From: Gaiellasilicea sp963707575 | Lineage (GTDB): Bacteria > Actinomycetota > Thermoleophilia > Gaiellales > Gaiellaceae | Direction: 5' to 3' | NCBI GenBank assembly: GCA_963707575.1 | Contig: OY970171.1 | Span: forward strand, 682,001-746,000 | Length of the DNA: 64,000 nucleotides | Shown here: positions 7,727-16,419 of the stretch, piece by piece | Layout: every line of letters starts with the position of its first letter | Numbering within the stretch: position 1 is the first letter of the stretch | Notes under the pieces: generated by a model | What the model was told of the DNA's origin: nothing | What the model saw: the letters and a program-made list of their open reading frames with translations, nothing else | Databases searched by the model: none | Position numbers and translations under genes: made by a program

Positions 7727-10700
7727 GTGTTGTCGGATGAAACGGGGGTCGGAGCGGTGAGGCCGCCAGGGCCGTGGCGGCTGATCGCGAAGCGGACGCT
7801 CGCCGTGTGGCCGCTCGTCGCCGTCTCGTTCGGCGCGATCCTGCTCGCGGCCACGCTGCTCGCGGCCGCACCGATGTACGCGGGAGCGGCCGCGCAGGCG
7901 GGCCTCGAACGGAAGCTCGCGGACGCGGACGCCGTGGAGGCCGGCGTCGACGTGACGAGTCGCGCCGATGCCGACGGCTACGAAGCGACGTCGGAGCGTG
8001 TGGTCGGGGAGCTGCGACGCGCGCTGCCCGGCACGGCCCCGATCCACCGCGTCGCCGAGTCCGATTCGGTCGCCTCGAGCGACGGGCGGCGCTACGTGCT
8101 CGCGTTCTTCGACGGCATCGAACGCCACGCGACGCTGCGCACGGGACGCTGGCCGGAGGCGGATGCGGCACAGCTCGAGGCCGTCGTCTCGGCTCAGGCT
8201 GGCGCTGCGACGGGACTCGACGTTGGCTCCACCGTCGCGCTGGAGGGGACGCAGACGGTCGAGCCGGTCTCGGCCCGGATCGTGGGCGAGTACGACGTCG
8301 CCGACCCGGCGGCCGCGATCTGGTGGAACGACGAGCTCGCCCTCGACGGCGTGCGCGGGCAGGACGTGCCCACCTACGGGCCGCTCGTCGTCGCGGAGCC
8401 GGCGCTGCGCGAGACGGCCGAGCGCTTTCGCGCGAGCTGGCGCACCCGCCCCGCCGCAGGTGCGTTCGACGTCGGCGAGCTCAGCGACGACGAAAGCGCC
8501 GTCGAGGGCCTCGAGGAGCAGCTCCGCGAGGGCGTTCCGCGCGGGATCGCGCCGCCGGTCGTCTCGACGGGCCTCGACAGCCTGCTCGAGGAGGCCCGCC
8601 GCGAGGTCGGGGTGGCGCGCACGGGCGTGCTCGTCCCGCTCGCGCAGCTGGCGCTCCTCGCGGCCTATGGCCTGATCTTCATCGCCGCGCTGATCCGGCG
8701 GCGGCGGCGTCGCGAGGACAGCCTGCTCCTGACCCGCGGCGCGCAGCCGCGCTCGCTGGCGCTGGCCTCGGCCGTTGAAGCGCTGGCGCTCGCCGTGCTG
8801 GCGGCGCTCGCCGCGCCCTGGGTCGCCCTCCTCGCGATCGAGCTCGTGGCGGCAGTCGGCCCGCTCGCCTCGGTCCACCTCGACCTCGAACCGCAGGTCG
8901 GTCGGCTGCCCTACGCCCTGGCGATCCTGGGCGCAGTCGCCTGTCTCGCTGCGCTCGTCCTCCCGTCGCTGCGCGGCGAAGCGACGGACGCGCGAGCGAA
9001 CCGACCCGGCTTCTTCGCCCGGACCGGGCTCGACATCGCCCTCCTCGTGGCAGCCGGGGTCGCGTTGTGGCAGCTGCGAGCGGAAGGAGCACCGGTCGTT
9101 GCAGGTGACGGCGAGCTCGACGTGCTGCTCGTCGCCGTCCCTGCGATCGGGATCCTCGCCGGGGCCGTTCTCGCCGGTCGCCTCCTGCCGCCGACGCTCG
9201 CCTTCCTCGCCCGCGCGGCTGCGCGACGTCCGAGCGCGGTTCCGGCGCTCGCCGCGCGCCGCCTCGCACGCACTGCCGAGGAGCACCGGCCGGCGGCAGT
9301 CCTGCTCGTGGCCGCGCTCGCGATCGGCACCTTTGCCGCCGCGTACGCGACGACCTGGGAGGAGACGCAACGCGAGCGCGCCGCGCTCATGGCCGCCGCC
9401 GACGTCCTCGTGCCGGACGACCGGCGCTCCGACTCCTATCCCCCGCTCGGCCGCTCCAGCGCGCTCGCGGCCACTCCCGGCGTCGAGTCTGTCTCGCCCC
9501 TCGCGGTCGAGAGCCTTCAGGTCGGGGGCGAGCCGGTTCCCCTGATCGCGGTCGACGCCGCGCGCAGCACGGTCACCCCCGTGGGGCGAACGGCGGACCG
9601 CCAGGAGGAGCTGCTCCAACAGCTCGCGGCGCGGCGTCCACCTGCTGCCGGAGCTCCGATCCCGGACGACGCGGAAGAGCTCGCGCTCACGGCCCGCGTC
9701 ACGCTCGAGCCCCTTCCGGCCGACTTCGAGCCGCCGCCGACGTTCTCGTTCTTCGAGGGCACGCGTGAGCAGTCGGTCGATCCTGCTCCCTCGCTCGCCG
9801 TCGTCGTCAGCGACGCCGACGGCGTGCACTACCGGCTCCCGGCAGGCCCGCTGCGGGAGAACGGCGAGACCGAGCTCTCGGTCGAGCTCGCACCGGAGCC
9901 GCGTCGTCCGTTGCGGCTCGCCGCGCTCGAGCTGGGCTACGACGTGCCTGCGTTCGCACCGCGCAGCCTCACCGTCGAGGTGACCTCGCCGGTCGTCGAC
10001 CGGGAGGAGTGGCGGGCCGAGCTGCTCCCGCTGACCTCGGTCGTGGCCGCAGCCGGGACGACCGTCGCACCCGGGCCCGGCCTCGAGCTGCAGCTGGACA
10101 CGGGCGCGGCGGACAACGACCGGACGGCGACGACCGTCGTCCTGCAGCCCGGCCGGCCACCCTCCCGGCTGCTGCCCGCGATCGCGGGAACCGGTCTGCT
10201 CGACTCGCTGCAAGCCCGCATCGGAGACGTGGTCGAGGTCGGAGGCGGGCGCCGCGTCGAGCTGATCGGCTCACTGACGAACTTCGCCGCGGCGACCGAA
10301 GGCGACAGCTTCCTCGTCACCGACCTGCCGACGCTCTTCGCCCAGCAGTACGAGAGCGAGCGAGAGGTCGCGCGACCCGACTTCTGGGCGCTCGAGCTCG
10401 GCTCCGCCCCGGTCGCAGCCACGACCGCGGCGCTCGGACGGCCGCCGCTCGGCGTGGAGCAAGTGACGGCCCGCGAGCCGCTCGAGCGCTCGCTCGCGAA
10501 CAACCCGCTCGCGGTCGCGACCTCCGGCGCACTCTGGCTGGGCTCGCTGGCCGCGGCGCTGTTCGCGGTCGCCGCGTTCGCCGTCGCGGGCGCCGCCCGA
10601 CGCCGCAAGCACATCGCCGACGCATCCCTCCTGGGCGGCCTGGGGCTGGAGCGGCGCGGTGCCCAGGCGATGATCGTGCTCGAGGACGCCGCCCTGGCCG

Positions 10701-10936
10701 TGCTCGCAGCCGCCATCGGCGTGGGCATCGGCGTGGCGCTCGCCGTGCTCGTCCTCCCGGCGGTCGCATTCACCGAGACCGGACGAGCGGCGGTCCCCCA
10801 GCCGAGCGTCGCGATCCCCTGGGCGACGGTGGGGATTCTCGCCGCGGGAGCGCTGGCCGCGATCCTGATCGAGGCTTCCCTGCGCGCGCGCGGCGCGGGG
10901 CGCGCGTCGATCGCCGCCGAGCTGAGGGCCCGGTGA
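7727..10936 (+). CDS. FtsX-like ABC transporter permease, large (1069 aa)
   Basis: Membrane subunit of an FtsX/MacB-type ABC system. There is one membrane helix near residues 20-45, a big external region, a group of helices at about 300-520, a second large external region, and three or four helices at about 930-1055 in the FtsX arrangement. The large outside domains suggest work on periplasmic or cell-wall substrates (lipoprotein or lipid release, or mechanical signalling) rather than import. The GTG at 7727 is used; GTG 7757, just after GGAG, is an alternative. Its stop overlaps the next start (GTGA), the first of three such overlaps in the operon. Confidence 0.85.
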   Translation: MLSDETGVGAVRPPGPWRLIAKRTLAVWPLVAVSFGAILLAATLLAAAPMYAGAAAQAGLERKLADADAVEAGVDVTSRADADGYEATSERVVGELRRALPGTAPIHRVAESDSVASSDGRRYVLAFFDGIERHATLRTGRWPEADAAQLEAVVSAQAGAATGLDVGSTVALEGTQTVEPVSARIVGEYDVADPAAAIWWNDELALDGVRGQDVPTYGPLVVAEPALRETAERFRASWRTRPAAGAFDVGELSDDESAVEGLEEQLREGVPRGIAPPVVSTGLDSLLEEARREVGVARTGVLVPLAQLALLAAYGLIFIAALIRRRRRREDSLLLTRGAQPRSLALASAVEALALAVLAALAAPWVALLAIELVAAVGPLASVHLDLEPQVGRLPYALAILGAVACLAALVLPSLRGEATDARANRPGFFARTGLDIALLVAAGVALWQLRAEGAPVVAGDGELDVLLVAVPAIGILAGAVLAGRLLPPTLAFLARAAARRPSAVPALAARRLARTAEEHRPAAVLLVAALAIGTFAAAYATTWEETQRERAALMAAADVLVPDDRRSDSYPPLGRSSALAATPGVESVSPLAVESLQVGGEPVPLIAVDAARSTVTPVGRTADRQEELLQQLAARRPPAAGAPIPDDAEELALTARVTLEPLPADFEPPPTFSFFEGTREQSVDPAPSLAVVVSDADGVHYRLPAGPLRENGETELSVELAPEPRRPLRLAALELGYDVPAFAPRSLTVEVTSPVVDREEWRAELLPLTSVVAAAGTTVAPGPGLELQLDTGAADNDRTATTVVLQPGRPPSRLLPAIAGTGLLDSLQARIGDVVEVGGGRRVELIGSLTNFAAATEGDSFLVTDLPTLFAQQYESEREVARPDFWALELGSAPVAATTAALGRPPLGVEQVTAREPLERSLANNPLAVATSGALWLGSLAAALFAVAAFAVAGAARRRKHIADASLLGGLGLERRGAQAMIVLEDAALAVLAAAIGVGIGVALAVLVLPAVAFTETGRAAVPQPSVAIPWATVGILAAGALAAILIEASLRARGAGRASIAAELRAR

Positions 10937-12969
10937 CACTCGACGGCTGGCGCCTGCTGGCGCTCCGCGGCCTGCGCGCCGACCTGCGCTGGGCCGGCGG
11001 GCTCTTCTTCGTCGTGGCCGTCTCGACCGCGGCGGTCGCCTCGCTCCCTCCTCTCTATTCGGAGGCTCAGGACGACGCGCTGCGTGAGGAGGCCGCACGT
11101 TCTTCTCCCCGCGAGCGCGACGTGGAAGTCGTGCAGTCGGCACGTCTGCCGGTGGCGAGACTCTCCGGGACGAGCACCGCGCGCCTGCGCACCGTGCCGG
11201 CGGAGCTCGCCGGCCTCGTCGACGACCGCACGCTCCTCGTCGAGACGCCCTCGTACACGCTCTACTCCGTCGGCGACTCGCCGACGCCGGCCGGCACGAC
11301 GCGCTTCCTCACCCTGCGTGCGCACGAGGATCTCGACGACCACGTCCGCCTGGTCGAGGGAAGGCGGCCGGCAGCGGCGACCGAGGGGCGCCTGGAGCTC
11401 GCGCTCACGGCCGCGACGGCCGAGGCGCTCTCGGTCGGGGTCGGCGACCGGCTGCGGATCGAGCCGGACCTGCGGCAGCCGCAGTTCCAGACGCTCAACT
11501 TCGACCTCCTCCCCGCAGCGGACGTCGTCGTGTCCGGAATCGTGGCCGGGGAGGAGGAGAGCCCGTACTGGTTCGGCGACCGGCGCTCGCTGCGGCCCCG
11601 GATCGAAGAGACCGACACGCAGCGGTTCGTCTTCGCCTCGGGCCTGATCCCGCTGAGCGCGTACGCCGACCTGCTCGACCGGACCGGCACGGTGATGCCC
11701 CTCACCTACCGGTGGCGCTACGGGGTCGCCGCCGACCGGCTGCAGGCGAGCGAGCTCGACGGGCTGGAGGCGGCAGCGCGCTCGTTGGAGCTGCGCTACG
11801 GCGCCGTGGCGGAGGCCGGCTCCCCCGTCCCTGAGGCGAGGACCGGGATCGGCAGGATCTTCGAGCGGTTCCGCGAGCAGCAGCGTGTCGCGTCGGCAAG
11901 CCTGTCCTTCGCAGGCGCCGGGTTCCTCGGCCTCGCGCTGGTGGTGATCGTCGCAGCGGCCCTCGCCGGCGGCGCCGCACAGCGCCGCGCCCTCACGCTC
12001 GCCCGCGACCGCGGCGGCTCGGTAGGCGTGGCCGCGGCGCTCGCCGCCCTGGCGGTCGTGGCGCCGGCGGCGCTCCTCGGGCTGGCCGTCGCGGCCGCGC
12101 TCACGCGGAGTCTCGACGCTGCCGGGCTCACGCTCGGGCTCGCACTCGCGGCGGCTGCGGCAACCGCGATCGCGGTCGTCATCGCACCACGGGCACCGCG
12201 GCCGCAGGATGCCGTGGCCGCGCGTGAGCAAAGGGACGGCCGCGCCCGCCGGCGCGCGGCGCTCGAGGCGACCCTCGTCACCGTCGCGATCGCCGGTGCC
12301 GTCGCCCTGCGCACGCGCACGGACGCGCCGGAGGGATTCGACGCGCTCGCGGCCGTCACGCCCGTTCTCGTCGTCCTCGCCGTGGGGGCGCTCGCGCTGC
12401 GCCTGCTCCCGCCCGTCGCCCGCCTGGTCGGCAACCAGCTGCGTCGCCGGGTCGATCTCGCGCCTGCGCTCGCGCTCCGGCGGATCGAACGGCAGGGCGC
12501 GCTCGGAGCGCCTCCACTCGTCGTGCCGCTGGTGGCGGCCGCGGTGGCGACGTTCGCCTCGCTGACGATCGGCGGCGCCGCGGACGCGACCGCACCGCTG
12601 CTCGAGACCGTCGGGGACACGCTGGCCGCGATCTCCTACCTCAGCGTGGCCTATGCCGCGGCTGCGATCGTGGTCGTCGTCGTGGTGCTCGTGCGCGAGA
12701 GATCCGAGGAGGACGGACGCCTGGCGGCGCTGGGCCTCCGCCGTCGTCCCGCGCTCACGCTCGGGCTCGCGCAGTTCGTGCCACCGATCGCCGCCGGAGC
12801 GCTGGCGGGCGCACTCGCCGCGGCTCTCGCCTTCGCGGCGGTCCGGCCGGCCTTCGAGGCTGCCGATGCGGTCGCGCTCGGCACCCCGCTCGCCGTCGCG
12901 CTGGCGCTCACCCTGCTGCCGCTCGTGGGCGCGGCGGCGGTCGTCATCTCCCACCGGAGGGCCGCGTGA
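10933..12969 (+). CDS. FtsX-like ABC transporter permease, second subunit
   Basis: A 678 aa membrane protein with one helix at about 15-35, an external domain of some 280 residues, a helix group at about 310-430, and C-terminal helices that resemble the FtsX fold. It is probably the partner of the preceding permease in a heteromeric transporter. It starts at a GTG inside the previous stop (GTGA) and ends in the same way over the next gene, which points to strict co-translation. Substrate unknown. Confidence 0.85.
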   Translation: MTLDGWRLLALRGLRADLRWAGGLFFVVAVSTAAVASLPPLYSEAQDDALREEAARSSPRERDVEVVQSARLPVARLSGTSTARLRTVPAELAGLVDDRTLLVETPSYTLYSVGDSPTPAGTTRFLTLRAHEDLDDHVRLVEGRRPAAATEGRLELALTAATAEALSVGVGDRLRIEPDLRQPQFQTLNFDLLPAADVVVSGIVAGEEESPYWFGDRRSLRPRIEETDTQRFVFASGLIPLSAYADLLDRTGTVMPLTYRWRYGVAADRLQASELDGLEAAARSLELRYGAVAEAGSPVPEARTGIGRIFERFREQQRVASASLSFAGAGFLGLALVVIVAAALAGGAAQRRALTLARDRGGSVGVAAALAALAVVAPAALLGLAVAAALTRSLDAAGLTLGLALAAAAATAIAVVIAPRAPRPQDAVAAREQRDGRARRRAALEATLVTVAIAGAVALRTRTDAPEGFDALAAVTPVLVVLAVGALALRLLPPVARLVGNQLRRRVDLAPALALRRIERQGALGAPPLVVPLVAAAVATFASLTIGGAADATAPLLETVGDTLAAISYLSVAYAAAAIVVVVVVLVRERSEEDGRLAALGLRRRPALTLGLAQFVPPIAAGALAGALAAALAFAAVRPAFEAADAVALGTPLAVALALTLLPLVGAAAVVISHRRAA

Positions 12970-13826
12970 ACGGCAAGATCGTGTGCAAGAACCTGGTCAA
13001 GGTCTTCAAGACCGAGGACGTCGAGGTGGTCGCGCTCCAGGGCCTCGACCTGCTCGTCGAGCCGGGCGAGCTCGTCGCGGTGGTGGGCGCCTCGGGCAGC
13101 GGCAAGTCGACCCTCCAGAGCATCCTGGCCGGGCTCGAGTCGCCGACCGCTGGGACGGCCGAGGTGGCGGGCTGGGATCTGACCTCGCTGCCCGACCGGA
13201 AGCGGCGCGAGTTCCGTCTCACCACGGTGGGCTTCGTGTGGCAGCAGACGGCCGCGAACGTCGTGCCGTACCTGACCGTGGCGGAGAACATCGCCGTCCC
13301 GCTGCTCCTCAAGGGCGCCCCCCTGCGCGAGCGGCGGGTCCGGATCGCCGACACGCTCGAGCTCGTCGGGCTCCAGGATCTCGCCGACGCCGGCTCGGAG
13401 AGCCTTTCCAGCGGCGAGCAGCAGCTGCTCGCGGTGGCCATCGCCCTTGCGAACGCACCGGCGGTTCTGCTCGCGGACGAGCCGACCGCGGAGCTCGACA
13501 GCGAGAGCTCCGGGCGGCTCTTCGCAGCGCTGCAGACGGTCAGCGCGTCCGGTGTGACCGTGGTCGTGACGACCCACGACCCGCTCGTCTCCGCTTCCGT
13601 CGAGCGGACGATCACGATCCGCGACGGCCGCACGAGCGCGGAGACGATCAGGCGCGCCGCGGGCGCGGTGGGCGAGGACTTCGCCGTCCTCGACGGCGCC
13701 GGCCGGCTCCAGCTGCCGCCCGAGTACGTGGAGGCGCTCGGCCTCGGCGGTCGCGTCCGCCTCGTGCTCGACGAGGACCGCATCGAGGTGCGGCCGGAGT
13801 TCGGCCGGCGAGGCCCCCAGACGTGA
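12966..13826 (+). CDS. ABC transporter ATPase with AbrB-like C-terminal tail
   Basis: 286 aa. Walker A GASGSGKST, Q-loop WQQ, a non-standard signature SLSSGEQQ (normally LSGGQ), Walker B VLLADEPTAELD and H-loop TTHDP are all visible. After the ATPase, the last 55 residues read AVLDGAGRLQLPPEYVEALG and VRLVLDEDRIEVRPE, which matches the pattern of an AbrB/SpoVT swapped-hairpin domain. This could be a dimerisation or regulatory module. It lies between the two permeases and a second, canonical ATPase, so the transporter may use two different ATPases. Confidence 0.87.
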   Translation: MNGKIVCKNLVKVFKTEDVEVVALQGLDLLVEPGELVAVVGASGSGKSTLQSILAGLESPTAGTAEVAGWDLTSLPDRKRREFRLTTVGFVWQQTAANVVPYLTVAENIAVPLLLKGAPLRERRVRIADTLELVGLQDLADAGSESLSSGEQQLLAVAIALANAPAVLLADEPTAELDSESSGRLFAALQTVSASGVTVVVTTHDPLVSASVERTITIRDGRTSAETIRRAAGAVGEDFAVLDGAGRLQLPPEYVEALGLGGRVRLVLDEDRIEVRPEFGRRGPQT

Positions 13827-14491
13827 TCTCCGCGCGCGACCTGACGAGGCGCTTCCGCGACGGACCTCACGAACGGCTCGCGCTCGCGGGTGTCGACCTC
13901 GACGTCGCGGAGGGCGAGTACGTCGTCGTCTTCGGCCGTTCCGGTGCCGGCAAGACGACGTTGCTCAACCTGCTCGGCGGGCTCGACCGACCCAGCGACG
14001 GTTCGGTCTCGGTGGACGGTCTCGATCTCGCCGGGCTCGGCCGCGATCGGCTCGCCGCGCTACGGCGCGACCGCATCGGATTCGTCTTCCAGACCTTCGG
14101 GCTGCTCGCGGAGCTGACTGCTGCGGAGAACGTCGAGGTGCCGCTGCGCCTGCGCAGCGTTCCGGCCGCCGACCGCGATTCACGTGTGCGGGCGGCACTT
14201 GAGCTCGTCGGACTCGGTCTGCGCAGCCGCCACTTCCCGGATCAGCTCTCGGGCGGCGAGCAGCAGCGCGTCGCGATCGCGCGCGCCCTGGTGGCGGAGG
14301 CGCCGCTCGTGCTCGCGGACGAGCCGACGTCGCAGCTCGACTCGGTCAACAGCGAGGCCATGGCGGCGATCCTGCGCGACCTCGTGGACACGCGCGGGCT
14401 GACCGCCGTCGTCACCACGCACGATCCGATCGTCGTCGCAGCCGCGGACCGGACGATCGAACTCGACGACGGGCGCGTCGTCGGCGGCTGA
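13823..14491 (+). CDS. ABC transporter ATPase, MacB/LolD type
   Basis: 222 aa, canonical: Walker A GRSGAGKTT, Q-loop FQTFGLL, signature LSGGEQQ, Walker B LVLADEPTSQLD and H-loop TTHDP. Proteins of this size and pattern power FtsX-like permeases such as LolCD and MacB. The GTG start overlaps the upstream stop (GTGA). It is the last gene of the four-gene permease-permease-ATPase-ATPase operon. Confidence 0.92.
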   Translation: MISARDLTRRFRDGPHERLALAGVDLDVAEGEYVVVFGRSGAGKTTLLNLLGGLDRPSDGSVSVDGLDLAGLGRDRLAALRRDRIGFVFQTFGLLAELTAAENVEVPLRLRSVPAADRDSRVRAALELVGLGLRSRHFPDQLSGGEQQRVAIARALVAEAPLVLADEPTSQLDSVNSEAMAAILRDLVDTRGLTAVVTTHDPIVVAAADRTIELDDGRVVGG

Positions 14492-14543
14492 CGACGCGGG
14501 CGACTGCGACCGGTTCGCGTCGCACTTGCCATAGTTTCCGTCC

Positions 14544-14933
14544 GTGAGCGAGGCACTGCCGCTGCAGCCCATCCGCGTCCTCATCGTCGACGATCACGAG
14601 CTGTTCACACACGCGCTGACGTCGACCCTCAGCCAGGACGAGCGCTTCGAGGTGGTCGGCACAGCAGCCACCGGGCGCGACGCGGTTCGCGCGGCCAAGA
14701 ACGCCGCCGTCGACGTGGTCCTGATGGACATGTCGATGCCCAGGCTGGATGGGCTTGCGGCCACGCGGCGCCTGCTCACGCTCGAGCCTCCGCCGCGCGT
14801 GATCGTGCTCAGCGGCCACACCGACAAGCTCTCGCAGGCCGCTGCGCTCGAGTCCGGCGCCTCCGTCTTCCTCTCGAAGAGCGAGCCCTTCGAGACGCTG
14901 ACGGAGACGATCGTCGGCGTCTGTGCTCGTTAG
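14544..14933 (+). CDS. Single-domain response regulator (receiver only)
   Basis: 129 aa CheY-like receiver with no output domain. The acidic pair is in VLIVDDHE, the phosphoacceptor Asp is in VLMDMSMPRLDG, the switch Ser is in VIVLSGH and the conserved Lys is in FLSKSEP. The fold resembles NarL-type receivers, but the protein ends before any HTH. It starts at a GTG 52 bp after the ABC operon and could be on that transcript. No histidine kinase is nearby, so it probably takes part in a phosphorelay or binds a partner protein. Confidence 0.88.
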   Translation: MSEALPLQPIRVLIVDDHELFTHALTSTLSQDERFEVVGTAATGRDAVRAAKNAAVDVVLMDMSMPRLDGLAATRRLLTLEPPPRVIVLSGHTDKLSQAAALESGASVFLSKSEPFETLTETIVGVCAR

Positions 14934-14939
14934 GCGCAA

Positions 14940-15005
14940 GCAGAGCATCCGCAGAAGCAGATGCTCTGCGCGCGAAGACCCCTGAAGGGGCCGCTTTCGC
15001 GGCCC
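14940..15005 (-). repeat. Dispersed hairpin repeat, copy D (hairpin 3 missing)
   Basis: Hairpin 2 (14940-14969, arms GCAGAGCATC/GATGCTCTGC), linker GAAGACCCCTGAAG, then hairpin 1 (14988-15005, arms GGGCCGC/GCGGCCC). It lies between the convergent receiver gene and tatA. The hairpin 2 stem is unrelated in sequence to copies A-C yet pairs perfectly. Confidence 0.78.
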
Positions 15006-15019
15006 GACAGCCGCCTACC

Positions 15020-15256
15020 TCAGGTCGGCTCTCCGCGCTCGTCGTGGGGAGGCCGTCCCGCTGGCGTCGCGGCGGGCTCCTCCGACGGACCGGCCTCGAG
15101 CTCCTTCATCTGGGTGCGCGGATCGACGTCGACGATCGTCTCGCGGACCTCTCGTACTCCACGGCCGAGGTTCCGCGCGATCTGAGGCAGCTGCTTGGAG
15201 CCGAAGAGCAGCAGGATCACAATCCCGAGCGCGATCAGCTCCCAGTGTCCGGGCAT
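15020..15256 (-). CDS. tatA: Sec-independent translocase subunit TatA/TatE
   Basis: 78 aa. An N-terminal membrane helix (residues 5-20, ELIALGIVILLLFGSKQLP) runs into the amphipathic helix IARNLGRGVREVRE, the hallmark of TatA, followed by a polar tail. It would form the pore-side part of the twin-arginine export machine for folded proteins. ATG 15256 sits 31 bp from the divergent probable selenoprotein gene. No tatC or tatB is nearby, so this is a stand-alone copy. Confidence 0.93.
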   Translation of the reverse strand: MPGHWELIALGIVILLLFGSKQLPQIARNLGRGVREVRETIVDVDPRTQMKELEAGPSEEPAATPAGRPPHDERGEPT

Positions 15257-15287
15257 GGCGGGAAGGATAGTCGGGTACGTTCTCGGC

Positions 15288-15782
15288 ATGGCGCGACGGT
15301 TGCTCTTGCTCGCACTCGCGAGCCTCGTCCTGGCCGGCTGCGGCTCCGGGGAGGGCGGCTCGACGCCGAACGCCGCTCCACGGAGCACCGAAGGGACGTT
15401 GTCCGGCACGAACCTGGACGGCGAGCCGGTCTCGCTCGACGACTTCCGCGGGAAGCCGGTCTTCGTCAACGTCTGGTCGTCGTGGTGAAGCACCTGCCAG
15501 AGCGAGGCGGTCGCCTACGCAGAGTTCGTCGAGTCCCATCCCGAGTACGCCTATCTCGGCGTGAACGTCGCCGACACACCGGACGAGGCGCGACGCTTCC
15601 TCGCTGACAAGGGCTGGGCCTGGACCCAGATCCACGATCCCGACCGGACGCTCGCTCGGTCGATCGGGGCCGACTACCAGCCGCACGTGATCCTCTTCGA
15701 CGCAGAGGGCGAGGCCGTCGGCGACTTCAAGGGCGGCGGCACCAGGGCCGATTGGGAACGCCTCGCGGCCCAGCTCGACTGA
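15288..15782 (+). CDS. TlpA/thioredoxin-like lipoprotein, probable selenoprotein (in-frame TGA)
   Basis: 164 aa if TGA 15486-15488 is read as selenocysteine (residue 67). The start MARRLLLLALASLVLAGC is a lipoprotein signal peptide with lipobox LAGC (Cys18). The fold then follows TlpA/ResA: GKPVFVNVWSSW, then TGA, then STCQSE, where relatives have WCxPC; so the TGA stands exactly at the first redox Cys and gives Sec-x-x-Cys. Downstream the frame stays open and typical, including the cis-Pro segment YQPHVILFD. A hairpin of bacterial SECIS type begins 13 bases after the TGA. It would be a membrane-anchored thiol redox protein. The alternative is a pseudogene with a Cys to stop mutation. Confidence 0.82.
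15502..15520 (+). promoter_or_regulatory. Candidate bacterial SECIS element
   Basis: Inside the coding region just after the TGA: stem GCG-AGGC, loop GGTC, stem GCCT-(A)-CGC, that is 4 bp plus a one-base bulge plus 3 bp. The loop starts 20 bases after the TGA and its first two bases are G. Known bacterial SECIS elements have a short apical loop with G at one of the first two positions, 16-37 bases after the UGA, so all the rules are met. Confidence 0.7.
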
Positions 15783-15886
15783 CGGCGCTCGTCCGGCTGA
15801 CGGACGGCGAGATCACCCGCGAGGATGACGCCGAATCGGCGTCGCGGTGGATGTATCACGGACGGCGACTTCGTACTCTGGAACCC

Positions 15887-16021
15887 ATGAAGCGCTGGCT
15901 CGTCATCTGCTTTCTCGCCTTCGGGTTGCTGCTCCTCGCGCTCGGCGCATGGGCCGTCCAGGGTGTCCGCTGGACGCTCACCGGCTCGCGGCGTCGGCGC
16001 GGCCGCCTGTCCCCCGCATGA
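15887..16021 (+). CDS. Small membrane protein, 44 aa
   Basis: ATG 15887 encodes MKRWLVICFLAF, a hydrophobic helix to about residue 27, then an Arg-rich tail (GSRRRRGRL). Its stop overlaps the next ATG (ATGA), which supports it being a real cistron. No known family recognised. It could anchor in the membrane with the basic tail inside. Confidence 0.5.
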   Translation: MKRWLVICFLAFGLLLLALGAWAVQGVRWTLTGSRRRRGRLSPA

Positions 16022-16413
16022 CCGGGAGCGTGACCGCGCTCCCGATTGAGGGCATGATTGGGCCGGTGGAGACGCGACTGCTGGAGGAATCGCTCTCGGG
16101 CTCGTGGCTCTCGTCGCGGCTCGGCGTCGGCACGCAGCGGCTCGACGCGATGCGCCGCGGCGGCGAGCTGCTCGGCGTGCGCCGGCCGGGCGGCCAGGAC
16201 TACCTCTACCCGGCCTGGCAGTTCGGCGCCGACGGGAAGCCTCGTGCCGTGCTCTCCCGGCTGATCGCCGCCTCGCGGGCGAACGGGATGAGCGACGACC
16301 GCCTCTACGAGGTGCTGACGAGCCGCGCCGGTATCTCCGGCACCGTCCGGCTCGCGGACGCGCTCCGCGAAGGCCGCGAGGAGTACGTCCTCTCGGTCGT
16401 CCGCTCCGGCTAG
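16018..16413 (+). CDS. Conserved-looking protein of unknown function, possible HTH
   Basis: 131 aa from ATG 16018 (overlapping the upstream stop); GTG 16063 is an alternative start. The segment SSRLGVGTQRLDAMRRGGEL followed by VRRPGGQDYLYPAWQF looks like a small helix-turn-helix with a wing, as in excisionase- or antitoxin-like proteins, but I cannot name a family. The second half (about 75-131) is helical. The ABC-F gene follows 6 bp later, so the two are likely co-transcribed. Confidence 0.65.
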   Translation: MTGSVTALPIEGMIGPVETRLLEESLSGSWLSSRLGVGTQRLDAMRRGGELLGVRRPGGQDYLYPAWQFGADGKPRAVLSRLIAASRANGMSDDRLYEVLTSRAGISGTVRLADALREGREEYVLSVVRSG

Positions 16414-16419
16414 TCAGAG

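Noticed and set aside
15489..15782. Separate short gene starting after the TGA
   Set aside because: The downstream part lacks its own ribosome site and begins in mid-domain; the fold needs the part before the TGA.
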